Below are positions 33,837-41,994 of a stretch of 64,000 nucleotides of DNA, one piece after another. The notes under the pieces are model-generated. The model saw only the letters and a program-made list of their open reading frames with translations, searched no databases and was not told the origin of the DNA. This stretch comes from an uncultured Collinsella sp. (lineage in GTDB: Bacteria; Actinomycetota; Coriobacteriia; Coriobacteriales; Coriobacteriaceae). The translations under genes and the position numbers were made by a program. The stretch is taken from NCBI GenBank assembly GCA_900541205.1, contig UQIV01000001.1, positions 124,001 to 188,000 on the forward strand, written 5' to 3'. Numbering within the stretch: the stretch's first letter is position 1; every line of letters starts with the position of its first letter.

Positions 33837-34304
33837 TTAGGCCTCGTCGACGACCTTGAGACCGCGCGTGTGGTCAATCTCGTTGAGGAGGTTAACGCGA
33901 CGCTCGTGACGACCGCCCTCAAACTCGGCGTCGAGCCACTCGTCGACAATCATCTTGGCGAGCTCGGAGCCCACGACGCGGGCGCCAAAGGCGAGCACGT
34001 TGGTATTGTTGTGCATGCGGGAGAGCTTGGCGCTGAAGGGCTCGGAGCACACGACGGCGCGTACGCCCTCGACCTTGTTGGCAGCCAGGCTAATCCCGAC
34101 ACCGGTGCCACAGATGAGGATGCCCAGGTCGACGTCGCCGTTGGCAACGGCCTTACCCACCTTGTAGCCGGCGATGGGGTAGTCAAAGCTCTCGGAGGTG
34201 TCGGTGCCAAAGTTCACGACCTCGCAGCCGCGCTCCTTCAGGTGCTCGGAGATGATGTTCTTGAGCTCGACGGCGGCGTGGTCGTTACCGATACCGATCT
34301 TCAT
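33837..34304 (-). CDS. rpiB: Ribose-5-phosphate isomerase B RpiB
   Basis: RpiB interconverts ribose 5-phosphate and ribulose 5-phosphate in the pentose phosphate pathway (some relatives act on allose or galactose 6-phosphate). The 155-residue protein shows IGNDHAAVELK, the FGTDTSESFDYP substrate segment, GILICGTGVGISLAANK with the catalytic Cys, and RMHNNTNVLAFGARVVG. ATG 34302-34304 is preceded by GAGAGGAA on the minus strand. A 16-bp palindrome overlaps its likely -35 region. Confidence 0.92.
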   Translation of the reverse strand: MKIGIGNDHAAVELKNIISEHLKERGCEVVNFGTDTSESFDYPIAGYKVGKAVANGDVDLGILICGTGVGISLAANKVEGVRAVVCSEPFSAKLSRMHNNTNVLAFGARVVGSELAKMIVDEWLDAEFEGGRHERRVNLLNEIDHTRGLKVVDEA

Positions 34305-34365
34305 GGATGGTTCCTCTCTGGTCTGTGCGGCGCAAATGCTAAAGGTGTTTACCGCGTTCGACTGC

Positions 34366-34402
34366 ATGATAGCGCGACTTTTGCGTAAACGCTCGAGCGT
34401 TT
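34366..34402 (-). promoter_or_regulatory. rpiB promoter with 16-bp palindromic operator
   Basis: On the minus strand, TATCAT (34366-34371) is a plausible -10. Seventeen bases upstream, the -35 position lies inside a perfect palindrome AAACGCTCGAGCGTTT (34387-34402). Palindromes with a central CG and AA/TT ends are typical of LacI-family operators, so a sugar-responsive repressor is plausible. Confidence 0.5.
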
Positions 34403-34576
34403 TTTGGTCAAACGCTTTAGCAGGCAACAAGACTGGCTTCTCGTGAATGAATGTCGTCAGTTTGCGCTTGAGCGCCGTCCGCCGGAACCATGGTTGCGGT
34501 TTTTGATGCATTGTTATCAAATAAAGGAGCTAACATTTTTTGAGAGCCTAGCCCGTTATGCAAGCAGGAGATACCT

Positions 34577-35896
34577 ATGCCTACCGATTCCATCCGTGAT
34601 GCCGCGTTTTGCGATGTTTTGAACCGCGAACTTGTCTGTGCACTCGGCTGCACCGAGCCCATTGCCGTTGCCTATGCAGCGGCGCTGGCGAGTCAGACGC
34701 TCGGTTGCGAACCCGATCATATGGATGTTGCATGCTCGGGCAACATCATCAAGAACGTTAAGAGCGTGACCGTGCCCAACTCGGGCGGTATGCACGGTAT
34801 TGAAGCCGCGGCCGTGCTGGGTGCCGTGGGCGGCGACGCTAAGAGCGCTCTCGAGGTGCTCGAGAGCGTTGACGACGAAGATCGTGCTCGCGTGACCGAG
34901 CTCCTCACCGACGCCGGCTACTGCGATGTGTCGCTTGTCGAGGGTGTGTCCAACCTCTACATCAAGGTGACTGCGACGGCCGGGGGCCATACCGCGGTCG
35001 TCGAGATTACCGACCACCACACCAATGTCACGTGCCATACCCTCGACGGTATTCCGGTGTGCGGCAAGTCGGCGGGGGAGTGTGCCGCCTGCGCCGAGCG
35101 CGTCGTGGCCGAGCGGGCGGCGGATAAGGCCGATGCCCCTATGAGCATTGAGTCCATCATCGACTTTATCGAGGACGGTGACATTGAGGACGCCCGCGCT
35201 GCCGTTGAGCGTCAGATTGAGCTGAATGGCGCAATCAGTGCCGAGGGCCTTGCGCACGCTTGGGGCGCCGAGGTGGGTCGTACGCTGCTGGGTGCTCGTG
35301 CCGATGACGTCGCCTGCCGTGCCCGTGCCCGTGCGGCCGCCGGGTCCGACGCCCGCATGAACGGCTGCGCGCTGCCGGTCGCCATTGTGTGCGGCTCGGG
35401 CAATCAGGGCATTACCTGCGCATTGCCCGTCATGGAGTATGCCGAGTACCTGCGTTGCGACCACGAGCGTCTGGTGCGCGCCGTGATGCTGTCCGATCTT
35501 ATCGCCGTGCATATCAAGAGCTATATTGGTGCGCTCTCGGCGTTTTGCGGTGCTATTTGCGCCGCGTGCGGCGCCGGCGCCGCGATTACCTGGCTGTGCG
35601 GTGGCACGCGCGAGCAGATTGGCGCGACGGTCTCGAATACGCTCGGTAACGTGGGCGGCATCGTGTGCGATGGCGCCAAGGCGAGTTGCGCGGCTAAGAT
35701 TTCCGCTGCCGTTGATGCTGCGATTCTGGGCCACGATATGGCCATGCAGGGCCGCGGCTTCCGCGCCGGCGAGGGTCTCATTCAGGATACCGTCGAGCAG
35801 ACGATTGCCAGCATGGGCTACGTGGGCCGCGTGGGCATGAAGGACACCGACATCGAGATCCTCAACATCATGATCGGTAAAACCCAGGTCTGCTAG
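34577..35896 (+). CDS. cyuA: L-cysteine desulfidase family protein (UPF0597/CyuA)
   Basis: Members are oxygen-sensitive [4Fe-4S] enzymes that convert L-cysteine to pyruvate, ammonia and sulfide; the fold relates to the L-serine dehydratase alpha domain. The 439-residue protein shows the signature ALGCTEPIAVAYAAA, ACSGNIIKNVKSVTVPN, ATAGGHTAVVEI, and a Cys-rich middle and end (GKSAGECAACAERV, VCGSGNQGITCALPV). ATG 34577 follows AGGAGA at 34564-34569. It is monocistronic, ending at an inverted repeat. Confidence 0.85.
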   Translation: MPTDSIRDAAFCDVLNRELVCALGCTEPIAVAYAAALASQTLGCEPDHMDVACSGNIIKNVKSVTVPNSGGMHGIEAAAVLGAVGGDAKSALEVLESVDDEDRARVTELLTDAGYCDVSLVEGVSNLYIKVTATAGGHTAVVEITDHHTNVTCHTLDGIPVCGKSAGECAACAERVVAERAADKADAPMSIESIIDFIEDGDIEDARAAVERQIELNGAISAEGLAHAWGAEVGRTLLGARADDVACRARARAAAGSDARMNGCALPVAIVCGSGNQGITCALPVMEYAEYLRCDHERLVRAVMLSDLIAVHIKSYIGALSAFCGAICAACGAGAAITWLCGGTREQIGATVSNTLGNVGGIVCDGAKASCAAKISAAVDAAILGHDMAMQGRGFRAGEGLIQDTVEQTIASMGYVGRVGMKDTDIEILNIMIGKTQVC

Positions 35897-35902
35897 ATAT
35901 TA

Positions 35903-35969
35903 AGTTGCGGTGAGATAGTTCCTAAAATTACCCGGGTGAGGGGCAAACAGGAACTATCTCACCGCAACT
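35903..35969. repeat. Inverted repeat, AGTTGCGGTG family copy 2
   Basis: Perfect 21-bp arms at 35903-35923 (AGTTGCGGTGAGATAGTTCC then T) and 35949-35969, with a 25-base loop. Located between the convergent cysteine desulfidase and HAD genes. Same arm core as copies at 23666 and 44508. Confidence 0.92.
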
Positions 35970-35988
35970 GCGCTAGATGTTCTGGCGC

Positions 35989-36747
35989 CTACGATAGTTC
36001 GTTGGCTATTTGGTGTTCGTAGAAGGCTTCGATTACGGCGTTAAAGTCGCGGGCGAAGTCTTCCATGGTTCCGCGCCAGGTGGCTCGGCTGGGCTTGCCT
36101 TGGCCCACAAAGGCGGTTTGGATGCCGCAATCGGGGGACGGGAAGTCGCGTTTGGGATCGTTGCCCACCATAAGGACCTCGTGTGGCTCGAGTCCCATCA
36201 CCTGAAGCTGCTCTAGATAGTAGGTGGCATCGGGCTTGCAGCGGGTGGTGTTTCCCATGTGCGTGACGAGCTCAAAGGGGGCGTCGGCCAGGTCGCCCCA
36301 GCCCATGCGGCACTCGATGGCCCCCTGGGGAAAGCTGGGGTTGGTAAAGAGCGCGCAACGCAGCCCTGCGTCCTGTACGGCCTGGAGCGCGGCGTGTGCG
36401 CCCGGCATGGCGTGGGCGTTAATGACATCGTCGTTCTTGTACGGAAGAACTTCGCGGTCATAGTAGGTAAACGCCTCGTAGATGAGGGGATCGGAGAGGC
36501 GGATCCCGCATCGGCGCTCAACCTCTTCTTGGTAAAACTCAAGATTGGTGCGGTTGTCCGTGCCGCTGCGGCGATTGGCGTTGAGGTCGACCAGGATGGT
36601 GCCGAGGCGTGCCATCGTGCCACCGCGGCTGCGGCGCCCGATATCCGCGAGCATCGAAGAGACATCCTTAAAATAGCGAAGGATGAACGCGTTGAGGTTG
36701 ATGCTGAGAAGCGTCTCGTCCATATCGAAAACGACTGCTTTGAGCAC
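35989..36747 (-). CDS. HAD superfamily hydrolase (subfamily IA)
   Basis: A phosphatase of the YjjG/phosphoglycolate-phosphatase-like type. The 252-residue protein begins with motif I AVVFDMDETLLSIN, has a helical cap domain, motif II LFTNPSF, and motif IV VLMVGNDPKRDFPSPD. GTG 36745-36747 is favoured because GAAAGG sits 7 bases upstream and the conserved domain starts immediately; the frame extends further upstream without similarity. Substrate unknown. Confidence 0.85.
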   Translation of the reverse strand: MLKAVVFDMDETLLSINLNAFILRYFKDVSSMLADIGRRSRGGTMARLGTILVDLNANRRSGTDNRTNLEFYQEEVERRCGIRLSDPLIYEAFTYYDREVLPYKNDDVINAHAMPGAHAALQAVQDAGLRCALFTNPSFPQGAIECRMGWGDLADAPFELVTHMGNTTRCKPDATYYLEQLQVMGLEPHEVLMVGNDPKRDFPSPDCGIQTAFVGQGKPSRATWRGTMEDFARDFNAVIEAFYEHQIANELS

Positions 36748-37062
36748 GCGGGCACCTTTCTCGAAAAATCGATCTAGAATCGTTGGCTCCGGATACTTTA
36801 CCCCAAAGCCGAATGCCTGGCTGGTTATCGTCAAGTTGCGGAGACGTGTGTTCATAAGATTACGAAAAAGTCTCCACACGAGTAAAAAATCGCAGTTCAC
36901 GCTTGAAATCGAACTCATTTCCCCGTAACCTATACGAACGTGATTGCATAAGCGTCACATTAGTATCTGTCGGCTCCCGAGTGTTCCTAAACGTTGTGTG
37001 CTTGTCGCACCCTTCTGTAGGTCCTAGCAATCGGGGCCCCGTAGTTCGAAAGGGGTCCACCT

Positions 37063-38229
37063 TTGAGTGAGATTCAGAACTCGTCCATTTTCTCTCTTGA
37101 CGATGTCAACGAGGAGGAGATGAACAACCTCATCGACGGTACGATTACCGACTTTGATGAGGGCGATCTCGTTAACGGCACTGTCGTTAAGATCGAGCAT
37201 GACGAGGTGCTCGTTGACATCGGATTCAAGTCCGAGGGCGTTATCCCGGTCCGCGAGCTGTCCATCCGCAAGGACGCTAACCCTGCAGACATCGTTGCAC
37301 TCGGTGATCCCATCGAGGCTCTGGTTCTCCAGAAGGAGGACAAGGACGGTCGTCTGGTCCTGTCCAAGAAGCGTGCCGAGTACGAGCGTGCTTGGAACCG
37401 CATCGAGGAGAAGTTCAACTCCGGCGAGAACGTCGAGGGCGAGGTTATCGAGGTTGTCAAGGGCGGCCTGATCCTCGACATCGGCCTGCGTGGCTTCCTG
37501 CCCGCTTCCCTCGTCGACCTCCGTCGTGTCAAGGACCTCACCTCCTACATGGGCACCCGCATTGAGGCCCGCGTCATCGAGATGGACCGCAACCGCAACA
37601 ACGTCGTCCTCTCCCGTCGCGTCGTGCTCGAGGAGTCCCGTAAGGCCGAGCGCTCCGAGATCCTGTCCAAGCTCAAGTCTGGTATGCGTCTCCAGGGCAC
37701 CGTTTCCTCCATCGTCGACTTCGGCGCCTTCGTCGACCTCGGCGGTATCGACGGCCTCATCCACATCTCCGAGCTCTCCTGGAACCACGTCAACCATCCT
37801 TCCGAGGTTGTCAAGGTCGGCCAGGAGGTCGAGGTCGAGGTTCTCGACGTCGATCTCAACCGCGAGCGCATCTCCCTGGGTCTCAAGCAGACCACCGAGG
37901 ATCCGTGGCGCGCACTTGTCAAGAAGTACCCCGTCGGCGCTATCGTCGAGGGCACTGTGACCAAGCTTGTCCCGTTTGGCGCTTTCGTCGACCTGGGCGA
38001 GGGCATCGAGGGCCTGGTGCACATCTCCGAGATGGCCAACAAGCACGTCGACCAGCCTTCTCAGGTCACCCACGTGGGCGACAAGGTTCAGGTCAAGGTC
38101 ATGGAGATCGACCTCGACCGTCGTCGTATCTCCCTGTCCATGAAGTCCGCTGCTGAGACTCTGGGCGTCGAGATCGAGGTTACCCCGCTTCCTTCCGAGA
38201 AGAAGGACGAGGAGACCGACGCCGAGTAA
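37063..38229 (+). CDS. rpsA: 30S ribosomal protein S1 (four S1 domains)
   Basis: S1 binds mRNA on the small subunit. The 388-residue protein has four S1/OB repeats; the third and fourth are clearest (GTVSSIVDFGAFVDLGGIDG and GTVTKLVPFGAFVDLGEGIE, each followed by LVHISE or LIHISE motifs). E. coli S1 has six repeats; four is usual in actinobacteria and Firmicutes. The start is TTG 37063, with AAAGGGG 7 bases upstream and no alternative ATG or GTG nearby. A terminator follows. Confidence 0.93.
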   Translation: MSEIQNSSIFSLDDVNEEEMNNLIDGTITDFDEGDLVNGTVVKIEHDEVLVDIGFKSEGVIPVRELSIRKDANPADIVALGDPIEALVLQKEDKDGRLVLSKKRAEYERAWNRIEEKFNSGENVEGEVIEVVKGGLILDIGLRGFLPASLVDLRRVKDLTSYMGTRIEARVIEMDRNRNNVVLSRRVVLEESRKAERSEILSKLKSGMRLQGTVSSIVDFGAFVDLGGIDGLIHISELSWNHVNHPSEVVKVGQEVEVEVLDVDLNRERISLGLKQTTEDPWRALVKKYPVGAIVEGTVTKLVPFGAFVDLGEGIEGLVHISEMANKHVDQPSQVTHVGDKVQVKVMEIDLDRRRISLSMKSAAETLGVEIEVTPLPSEKKDEETDAE

Positions 38230-38552
38230 ATCGGTTTGACGATCACTTGTTTTAAGGGATCCGTCCGTAATGGACGGGTCCCTTTTTGCATTTGCTGCTG
38301 AGGTGCATGATGCTGCCCATGCTGTCCACAGGCTATTTGGTTGTCGGTGCATGAAAAAATGCCGACATCCCGCCTCGGGGAGGAGGCGGGAACGCACCGA
38401 GTAGACGGAGGGGTGCGGAGCGCGGTCGCGTCTCGACTGACGACGTTGCCCATCGACGGGACCATTGTAGCGCATGGCGGTTCTTGGTATATCGTGTCGA
38501 GCGTTTGCGTTGTGCCATTGCCCGCGGCAACGGTGTGTTACACTCTTGCACT
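38230..38552 (+). terminator. rpsA terminator (38254-38287) and rpsA-rnpB gap
   Basis: The terminator stem is GGGATCCGTCC with GGACGGGTCCC (one wobble), followed by TTTTT at about 38283-38287. Further on, CCCGCCTC (38369-38376) pairs with GAGGCGGG (38383-38390) inside a larger, partly paired region (CGGTGC/GCACCG). Just ahead of rnpB, TACACT (38539-38544) is a probable -10; TTGCCC at 38518 would give only 15 bases of spacing. Confidence 0.7.
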
Positions 38553-38914
38553 GCTGAGTGGGCCAGACGGTCGCGCGATGTGCTGCTTGCAGCACGCGTG
38601 AGGAAAGTCCGGGCTCCAGAGGGCGGGATGCCGGCTAACGGCCGGGCGGAGTGATCCGACGGAAAGCGCCGCAGAAAAGAAGACTCCCACCTGCGCCGCA
38701 AGGCGTAAAGGGAAAAGCTGAAACGGTGGTGTAAGAGACCACCAGCGTCGTGGCAACACGGCGGCTTGGCAAGCCCCATCCGGAGCAAGCGCGAATAGGA
38801 ACGCTATGGGCCGGCCCGGTCCGCGTTCGGGTAGCGTGCGTGGAGCTGCACGGTAACGTGCAGACAAGATAAATGACCGTTCACGACAGAACCCGGCTTA
38901 CAGGCCCACTCAGC
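38553..38914 (+). ncRNA. rnpB: RNase P RNA (class A)
   Basis: The catalytic RNA that trims tRNA 5' leaders. The 5' and 3' ends pair (GCTGAGTGGGCC at 38553 with GGCCCACTCAGC ending at 38914). The universally conserved CR-I block GAGGAAAGTCCGGGCTCC is present near 38600, followed by AACGGCCGGGCGGAG, a GTGGCAACAC-type hairpin, AATAGGAACGCTATGGGCC, and the CR-V block GATAAATGACCGTTCACGACAGAACCCGGCTTA. Length and ends are typical of actinobacterial class A RNA. Confidence 0.95.
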
Positions 38915-38930
38915 ACTTTGTTGACGCTGC

Positions 38931-39029
38931 GAACCCGTCAGCGCGGCAATCTGCCTTTCAAGCCTTCGGGCATGACCATAAGGTCAATACCCTCGTCTTT
39001 CAAGGCACCTTGCTCGCGCTGACGGGTTC
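38931..39029. repeat. 99-bp structured inverted repeat after rnpB
   Basis: Outer arms GAACCCGTCAGCGCG (38931-38945) and CGCGCTGACGGGTTC (39015-39029) are perfect; pairing continues inward with small bulges (GCAA, TGCCTT) to a central hairpin TGACC-ATAA-GGTCA. It begins 17 bases after the RNase P RNA. It has the same architecture as the other long inverted repeats in the window; it could be the rnpB terminator region or a separate element. Confidence 0.7.
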
Positions 39030-39187
39030 TCGCTTTCGTTGACGGAATCATAGGTGGCTTCGTTCTTGACGTCTCGCTGTCTTTGCCTGGTCATTGGCGT
39101 TGCCGTTCTATTTACTGGGGTTATCGGTACGGCCTTTGCCGTATTATTGAGGCTGTTTGTTGCTTTGCTTGTTGTTGAGGGGCTTTG

Positions 39188-39823
39188 TTGGACAGCTTTT
39201 TTACTCTGCAATCGAATATTGAGGCTTCGGGCGAGTTTGTGGACCGCAAGAGTCGGTTTATTGCCCAGCTGATCCATATTGAGTCCGAGGATGAGGCGAA
39301 TGCCTTTATCGAGATGGTCCGCAAGCGTCATTACGACGCTCGACACAATGTTCCCGCGTGGATTTTGGTCGATGGACGCGAGCGCCAGAGCGATGATGGC
39401 GAGCCGAGCCGCACGAGCGGTATGCCGACGCTCGAGGTGCTGCGCGGCGCGGGGCTCAAAAATGTTTGCTGCGTAGTGACGCGCTATTTTGGCGGCACGC
39501 TGTTAGGGCCTGGTGGCTTGGTGCGCGCTTATACTGCGGCGACGCAGGCGGCGGTGGCCGCGGCTCAGGAGTCCGGGCAGATCGTCGAGATGACAAGTGT
39601 TGTGCCGGTTGACGTGCATGTGGCCTATCCACAGTATGAGCAGGTGCTTCGTTTGGCGCAGGATTCGGGTTCCAAGGTTTCGGATACCGATTACGCGGAT
39701 GCCGTGACACTTCATTTGGTGTTTAAAGCGGGGGAGCAGGAGCCGTTTTGCGCTAAGATGCGCGAGCTTATGGCGGGGCGTGAGAAGATCGAGGTCGGCG
39801 CTCCCGAATTTGCCGAGTTCTAA
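39188..39823 (+). CDS. yigZ: YigZ/IMPACT family protein (UPF0029)
   Basis: A conserved two-domain protein related to eukaryotic IMPACT; the N-terminal domain is an RNase PH/ribosomal S5-like fold. The 211-residue product has KSRFIAQLIHIESEDEANAFI, the signature DDGEPSRTSGMPTLEVLRGAGLKNVCCVVTRYFGGTLLGPGGLVRAY (shown here in part by GEPSRTSGMP and YFGGTLLGPGGLVRAY) and a C-terminal ferredoxin-like domain. TTG 39188 is 5 bases after GAGGGG; TTG 39185 directly before it is too close. Function in bacteria is not established. Confidence 0.85.
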   Translation: MDSFFTLQSNIEASGEFVDRKSRFIAQLIHIESEDEANAFIEMVRKRHYDARHNVPAWILVDGRERQSDDGEPSRTSGMPTLEVLRGAGLKNVCCVVTRYFGGTLLGPGGLVRAYTAATQAAVAAAQESGQIVEMTSVVPVDVHVAYPQYEQVLRLAQDSGSKVSDTDYADAVTLHLVFKAGEQEPFCAKMRELMAGREKIEVGAPEFAEF

Positions 39824-39891
39824 CGGCGACGGCCGGCGTGCTTTTGGATGGATCCTAAGCGCACCGGCCGTCGTTTTACTGTTGCTGTCGA

Positions 39892-40338
39892 TTACTCGGC
39901 GAGCTGCTTTAGCACATCGCAGGCGATCTCGATGGCATCGTCGATGCAGCCGGGGCAGCTGCGGAGCGGACCCTTGTCCGATCCGATGCCCTTGAGCGTG
40001 CCACAGACGGTTGCCGTGTTCTTCTCGCCAAAACGCTTGGCGATTTCGCGCGACAGCTTGTAGGTCTGGCCCTTGGTCTTGGGGTTTTCCATGCCGTCGC
40101 TCATTACAAAGCCCATGACGGCCACGTCGCCCGAGATGGCGCCGCAGGTTTCGGTCATGCCGCCCATGCCGGCGCCAAAGCCCTCGGTGAGGGTAAAGGC
40201 GGTCTGGGGGTCGAGCCCGACGGCGGGCGCGAGCGTGCAGGCGACGGCCTGTGCGCAGTTAAAGCCGCGGGAGTGGTATTCGGCAGCTTGAGCCTGACAG
40301 GCGGTGATGTCGAGCTGGGCCGTATCGATTTGCTTCAT
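39892..40338 (-). CDS. C_GCAxxG_C_C family redox protein
   Basis: A small Cys-rich protein of family TIGR01909/PF09719, common in anaerobes and thought to be a redox or metal protein. The 148-residue product contains FNCAQAVACTLAP, GFGAGMGGMTETCGAISGDVAVMGF (the GCAxxG-type core, here TCGAISG) and a C-terminal TVCGTLKGIGSDKG with RSCPGCIDDAIEIA. ATG 40336-40338 is the first residue of the conserved domain, preceded by AAGGAGA on the minus strand. No partner gene is adjacent. Confidence 0.83.
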   Translation of the reverse strand: MKQIDTAQLDITACQAQAAEYHSRGFNCAQAVACTLAPAVGLDPQTAFTLTEGFGAGMGGMTETCGAISGDVAVMGFVMSDGMENPKTKGQTYKLSREIAKRFGEKNTATVCGTLKGIGSDKGPLRSCPGCIDDAIEIACDVLKQLAE

Positions 40339-40501
40339 CGTTGTCTCCTTGGTTACGGTGTACCCGCCTATGATACCCGTGACAGGGCATGTAATCATCG
40401 AGAGCTTCATGTATGCCTCGTTTTTATCTATCGAGCAAATGCCCAAGGTTTGGGATGAATACCCCTGATCAATTTGTCCCATAACCTACCTTGGAGATGG
40501 G

Positions 40502-40530
40502 TTGAGAGGGGTGCGGGGTAGCGGTATCGT
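40502..40530 (+). promoter_or_regulatory. Promoter for the O-acetylhomoserine sulfhydrylase gene
   Basis: TTGAGA (40502-40507), 17 bases, TATCGT (40525-40530), placing the transcript start about 33 bases ahead of ATG 40570. A partial dyad AACCTACC...GATGGGTT overlaps just upstream and could bind a sulfur or methionine regulator. No SAM riboswitch is visible. Confidence 0.6.
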
Positions 40531-40569
40531 GAACCGAATAAAACTAAAACCCAGGCAAGGGAGCTAGAT

Positions 40570-41853
40570 ATGAGCGAGCAGACCATCGGTACTACATGTG
40601 TTCAGGGCGGCTATCACCCGGGAGATGCTGAGCCGCGCCAGGTGCCCATCTACCAGTCCACCACGTGGAAGTACGACACGTCGGAGCATATGGGCAAGCT
40701 GTTTGACCTGGAGGAGTCGGGCTACTTCTACAGCCGCCTGCAGAACCCCACGTGCGATCTCGTTGCCGCCAAGATCTGCGAGATGGAGGGAGGCACCGCC
40801 GCGATGCTCACGAGCTCGGGCATGGCTGCGAACTTCCTTGCGATCTTTAACGTGGCAGGTGCCGGCGATCATGTGGTCGCAAGCTCTGCCATTTACGGCG
40901 GTACGTATAACCTGCTCGCCCATACCATGGGTCGCATGGGCTTGACCTGCACGTTCGTTGCCCCCGACTGCACTGATGAAGAGCTCGAGGCAGCCTTTGA
41001 GCCCAATACTAAGCTCGTCTTTGGCGAGACGATCGCCAACCCCGCCCTTGCCGTGCTCGATATTGAGCGCTTTGCCAAGGCCGCGCATGACCACGGCGTG
41101 CCGCTGATGGTAGACAACACCTTCCCGACGCCCGTGATGTGCCGTCCCTTTGAGTGGGGCGCCGACATCGTTACGCACTCCACTACCAAGTACATGGATG
41201 GACATGCTGCCTACCTGGGCGGCGTGATTGTCGACCATGGCCAGTTTGACTGGATGGCCCATGCAGACAAGTTCCCGGGTCTCACCACGCCTGACGAGAG
41301 CTACCACGGCGTGACGTATGCCGAGAAGTTCGGTCGCGAGGGCGCCTTCATTACCAAGGCCACCGCGCAGCTCATGCGCGACCTTGGCCCCATGCAGAAC
41401 CCGCAGGCGGCGTTCTTCCTGAACAGCTCGCTCGAGAGCCTGCATGTGCGCATACCGCGCCATTGTGAGAACGGCCTGGCCGTTGCCAAGTTCCTGCAGA
41501 GCCATCCCAAGGTGCGCTTCGTGAGCTATCCGGGCCTGGAGGGCGATAAGTACTATGACATGGCTCAGAAGTACATGCCCAACGGTACCTGCGGCGTTGT
41601 GAGCTTTGGCTTTAACGGTGGTCGCGCGGCGGCCGAGACCTTTATGAAGAGCCTCAAACTCGCCCAGATCGCCACGCACGTGGCCGACGCCCGCACTTGC
41701 TGCCTGCATCCCGCTAATGCCACGCATCGCCAGATGAACGATGAGGAGCTCATCGCCTGTGGCATCTCCGCCGACATGGTGCGCCTGTCGTGCGGCCTCG
41801 AGGACACGGCCGATCTGATTGCCGACCTTGAGCAGGCGCTCGAGCAGTGCTAG
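40570..41853 (+). CDS. metY: O-acetylhomoserine sulfhydrylase (Cys/Met PLP enzyme)
   Basis: A fold type I PLP enzyme that makes homocysteine from O-acetylhomoserine and sulfide; methionine gamma-lyase activity is a possible alternative within this family. The 427-residue length and the ending fit MetY. Seen are VPIYQSTTWKYDT, YSRLQNPTCDLVA, MLTSSGMAANFLAIF, the Asp region PLMVDNTFPTP, and the PLP lysine in THSTTKYMDGHAAYLGG (Lys207). ATG 40570 follows AAGGGAG. It could use sulfide released by the cysteine desulfidase at 34.6 kb. Confidence 0.88.
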   Translation: MSEQTIGTTCVQGGYHPGDAEPRQVPIYQSTTWKYDTSEHMGKLFDLEESGYFYSRLQNPTCDLVAAKICEMEGGTAAMLTSSGMAANFLAIFNVAGAGDHVVASSAIYGGTYNLLAHTMGRMGLTCTFVAPDCTDEELEAAFEPNTKLVFGETIANPALAVLDIERFAKAAHDHGVPLMVDNTFPTPVMCRPFEWGADIVTHSTTKYMDGHAAYLGGVIVDHGQFDWMAHADKFPGLTTPDESYHGVTYAEKFGREGAFITKATAQLMRDLGPMQNPQAAFFLNSSLESLHVRIPRHCENGLAVAKFLQSHPKVRFVSYPGLEGDKYYDMAQKYMPNGTCGVVSFGFNGGRAAAETFMKSLKLAQIATHVADARTCCLHPANATHRQMNDEELIACGISADMVRLSCGLEDTADLIADLEQALEQC

Positions 41854-41921
41854 GCTAGCGTTCGTGCGAGGCGCCGATGCTGGCAGAAAGCTTCGGCGAC
41901 CTTTCGTTCCGATTCCGTAGG

Positions 41922-41968
41922 CGGGACCCCAATCGCGACTGTTTGCAGGCGATTGGGGCCCCGTTTTT
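41922..41968 (+). terminator. Rho-independent terminator after metY
   Basis: CGGGACCCCAATCGC (41922-41936) pairs with GCGATTGGGGCCCCG (41949-41963) with one mismatch, then TTTTT. The MFS gene begins 27 bases later. Confidence 0.88.
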
Positions 41969-41994
41969 GCGTTGTGCCACTCGAAAGGATGGAT

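Noticed and set aside
40339..40569. SAM or methionine riboswitch upstream of metY
   Set aside because: The predicted transcript start near 40537 leaves only about 33 bases of leader, too short for a riboswitch.
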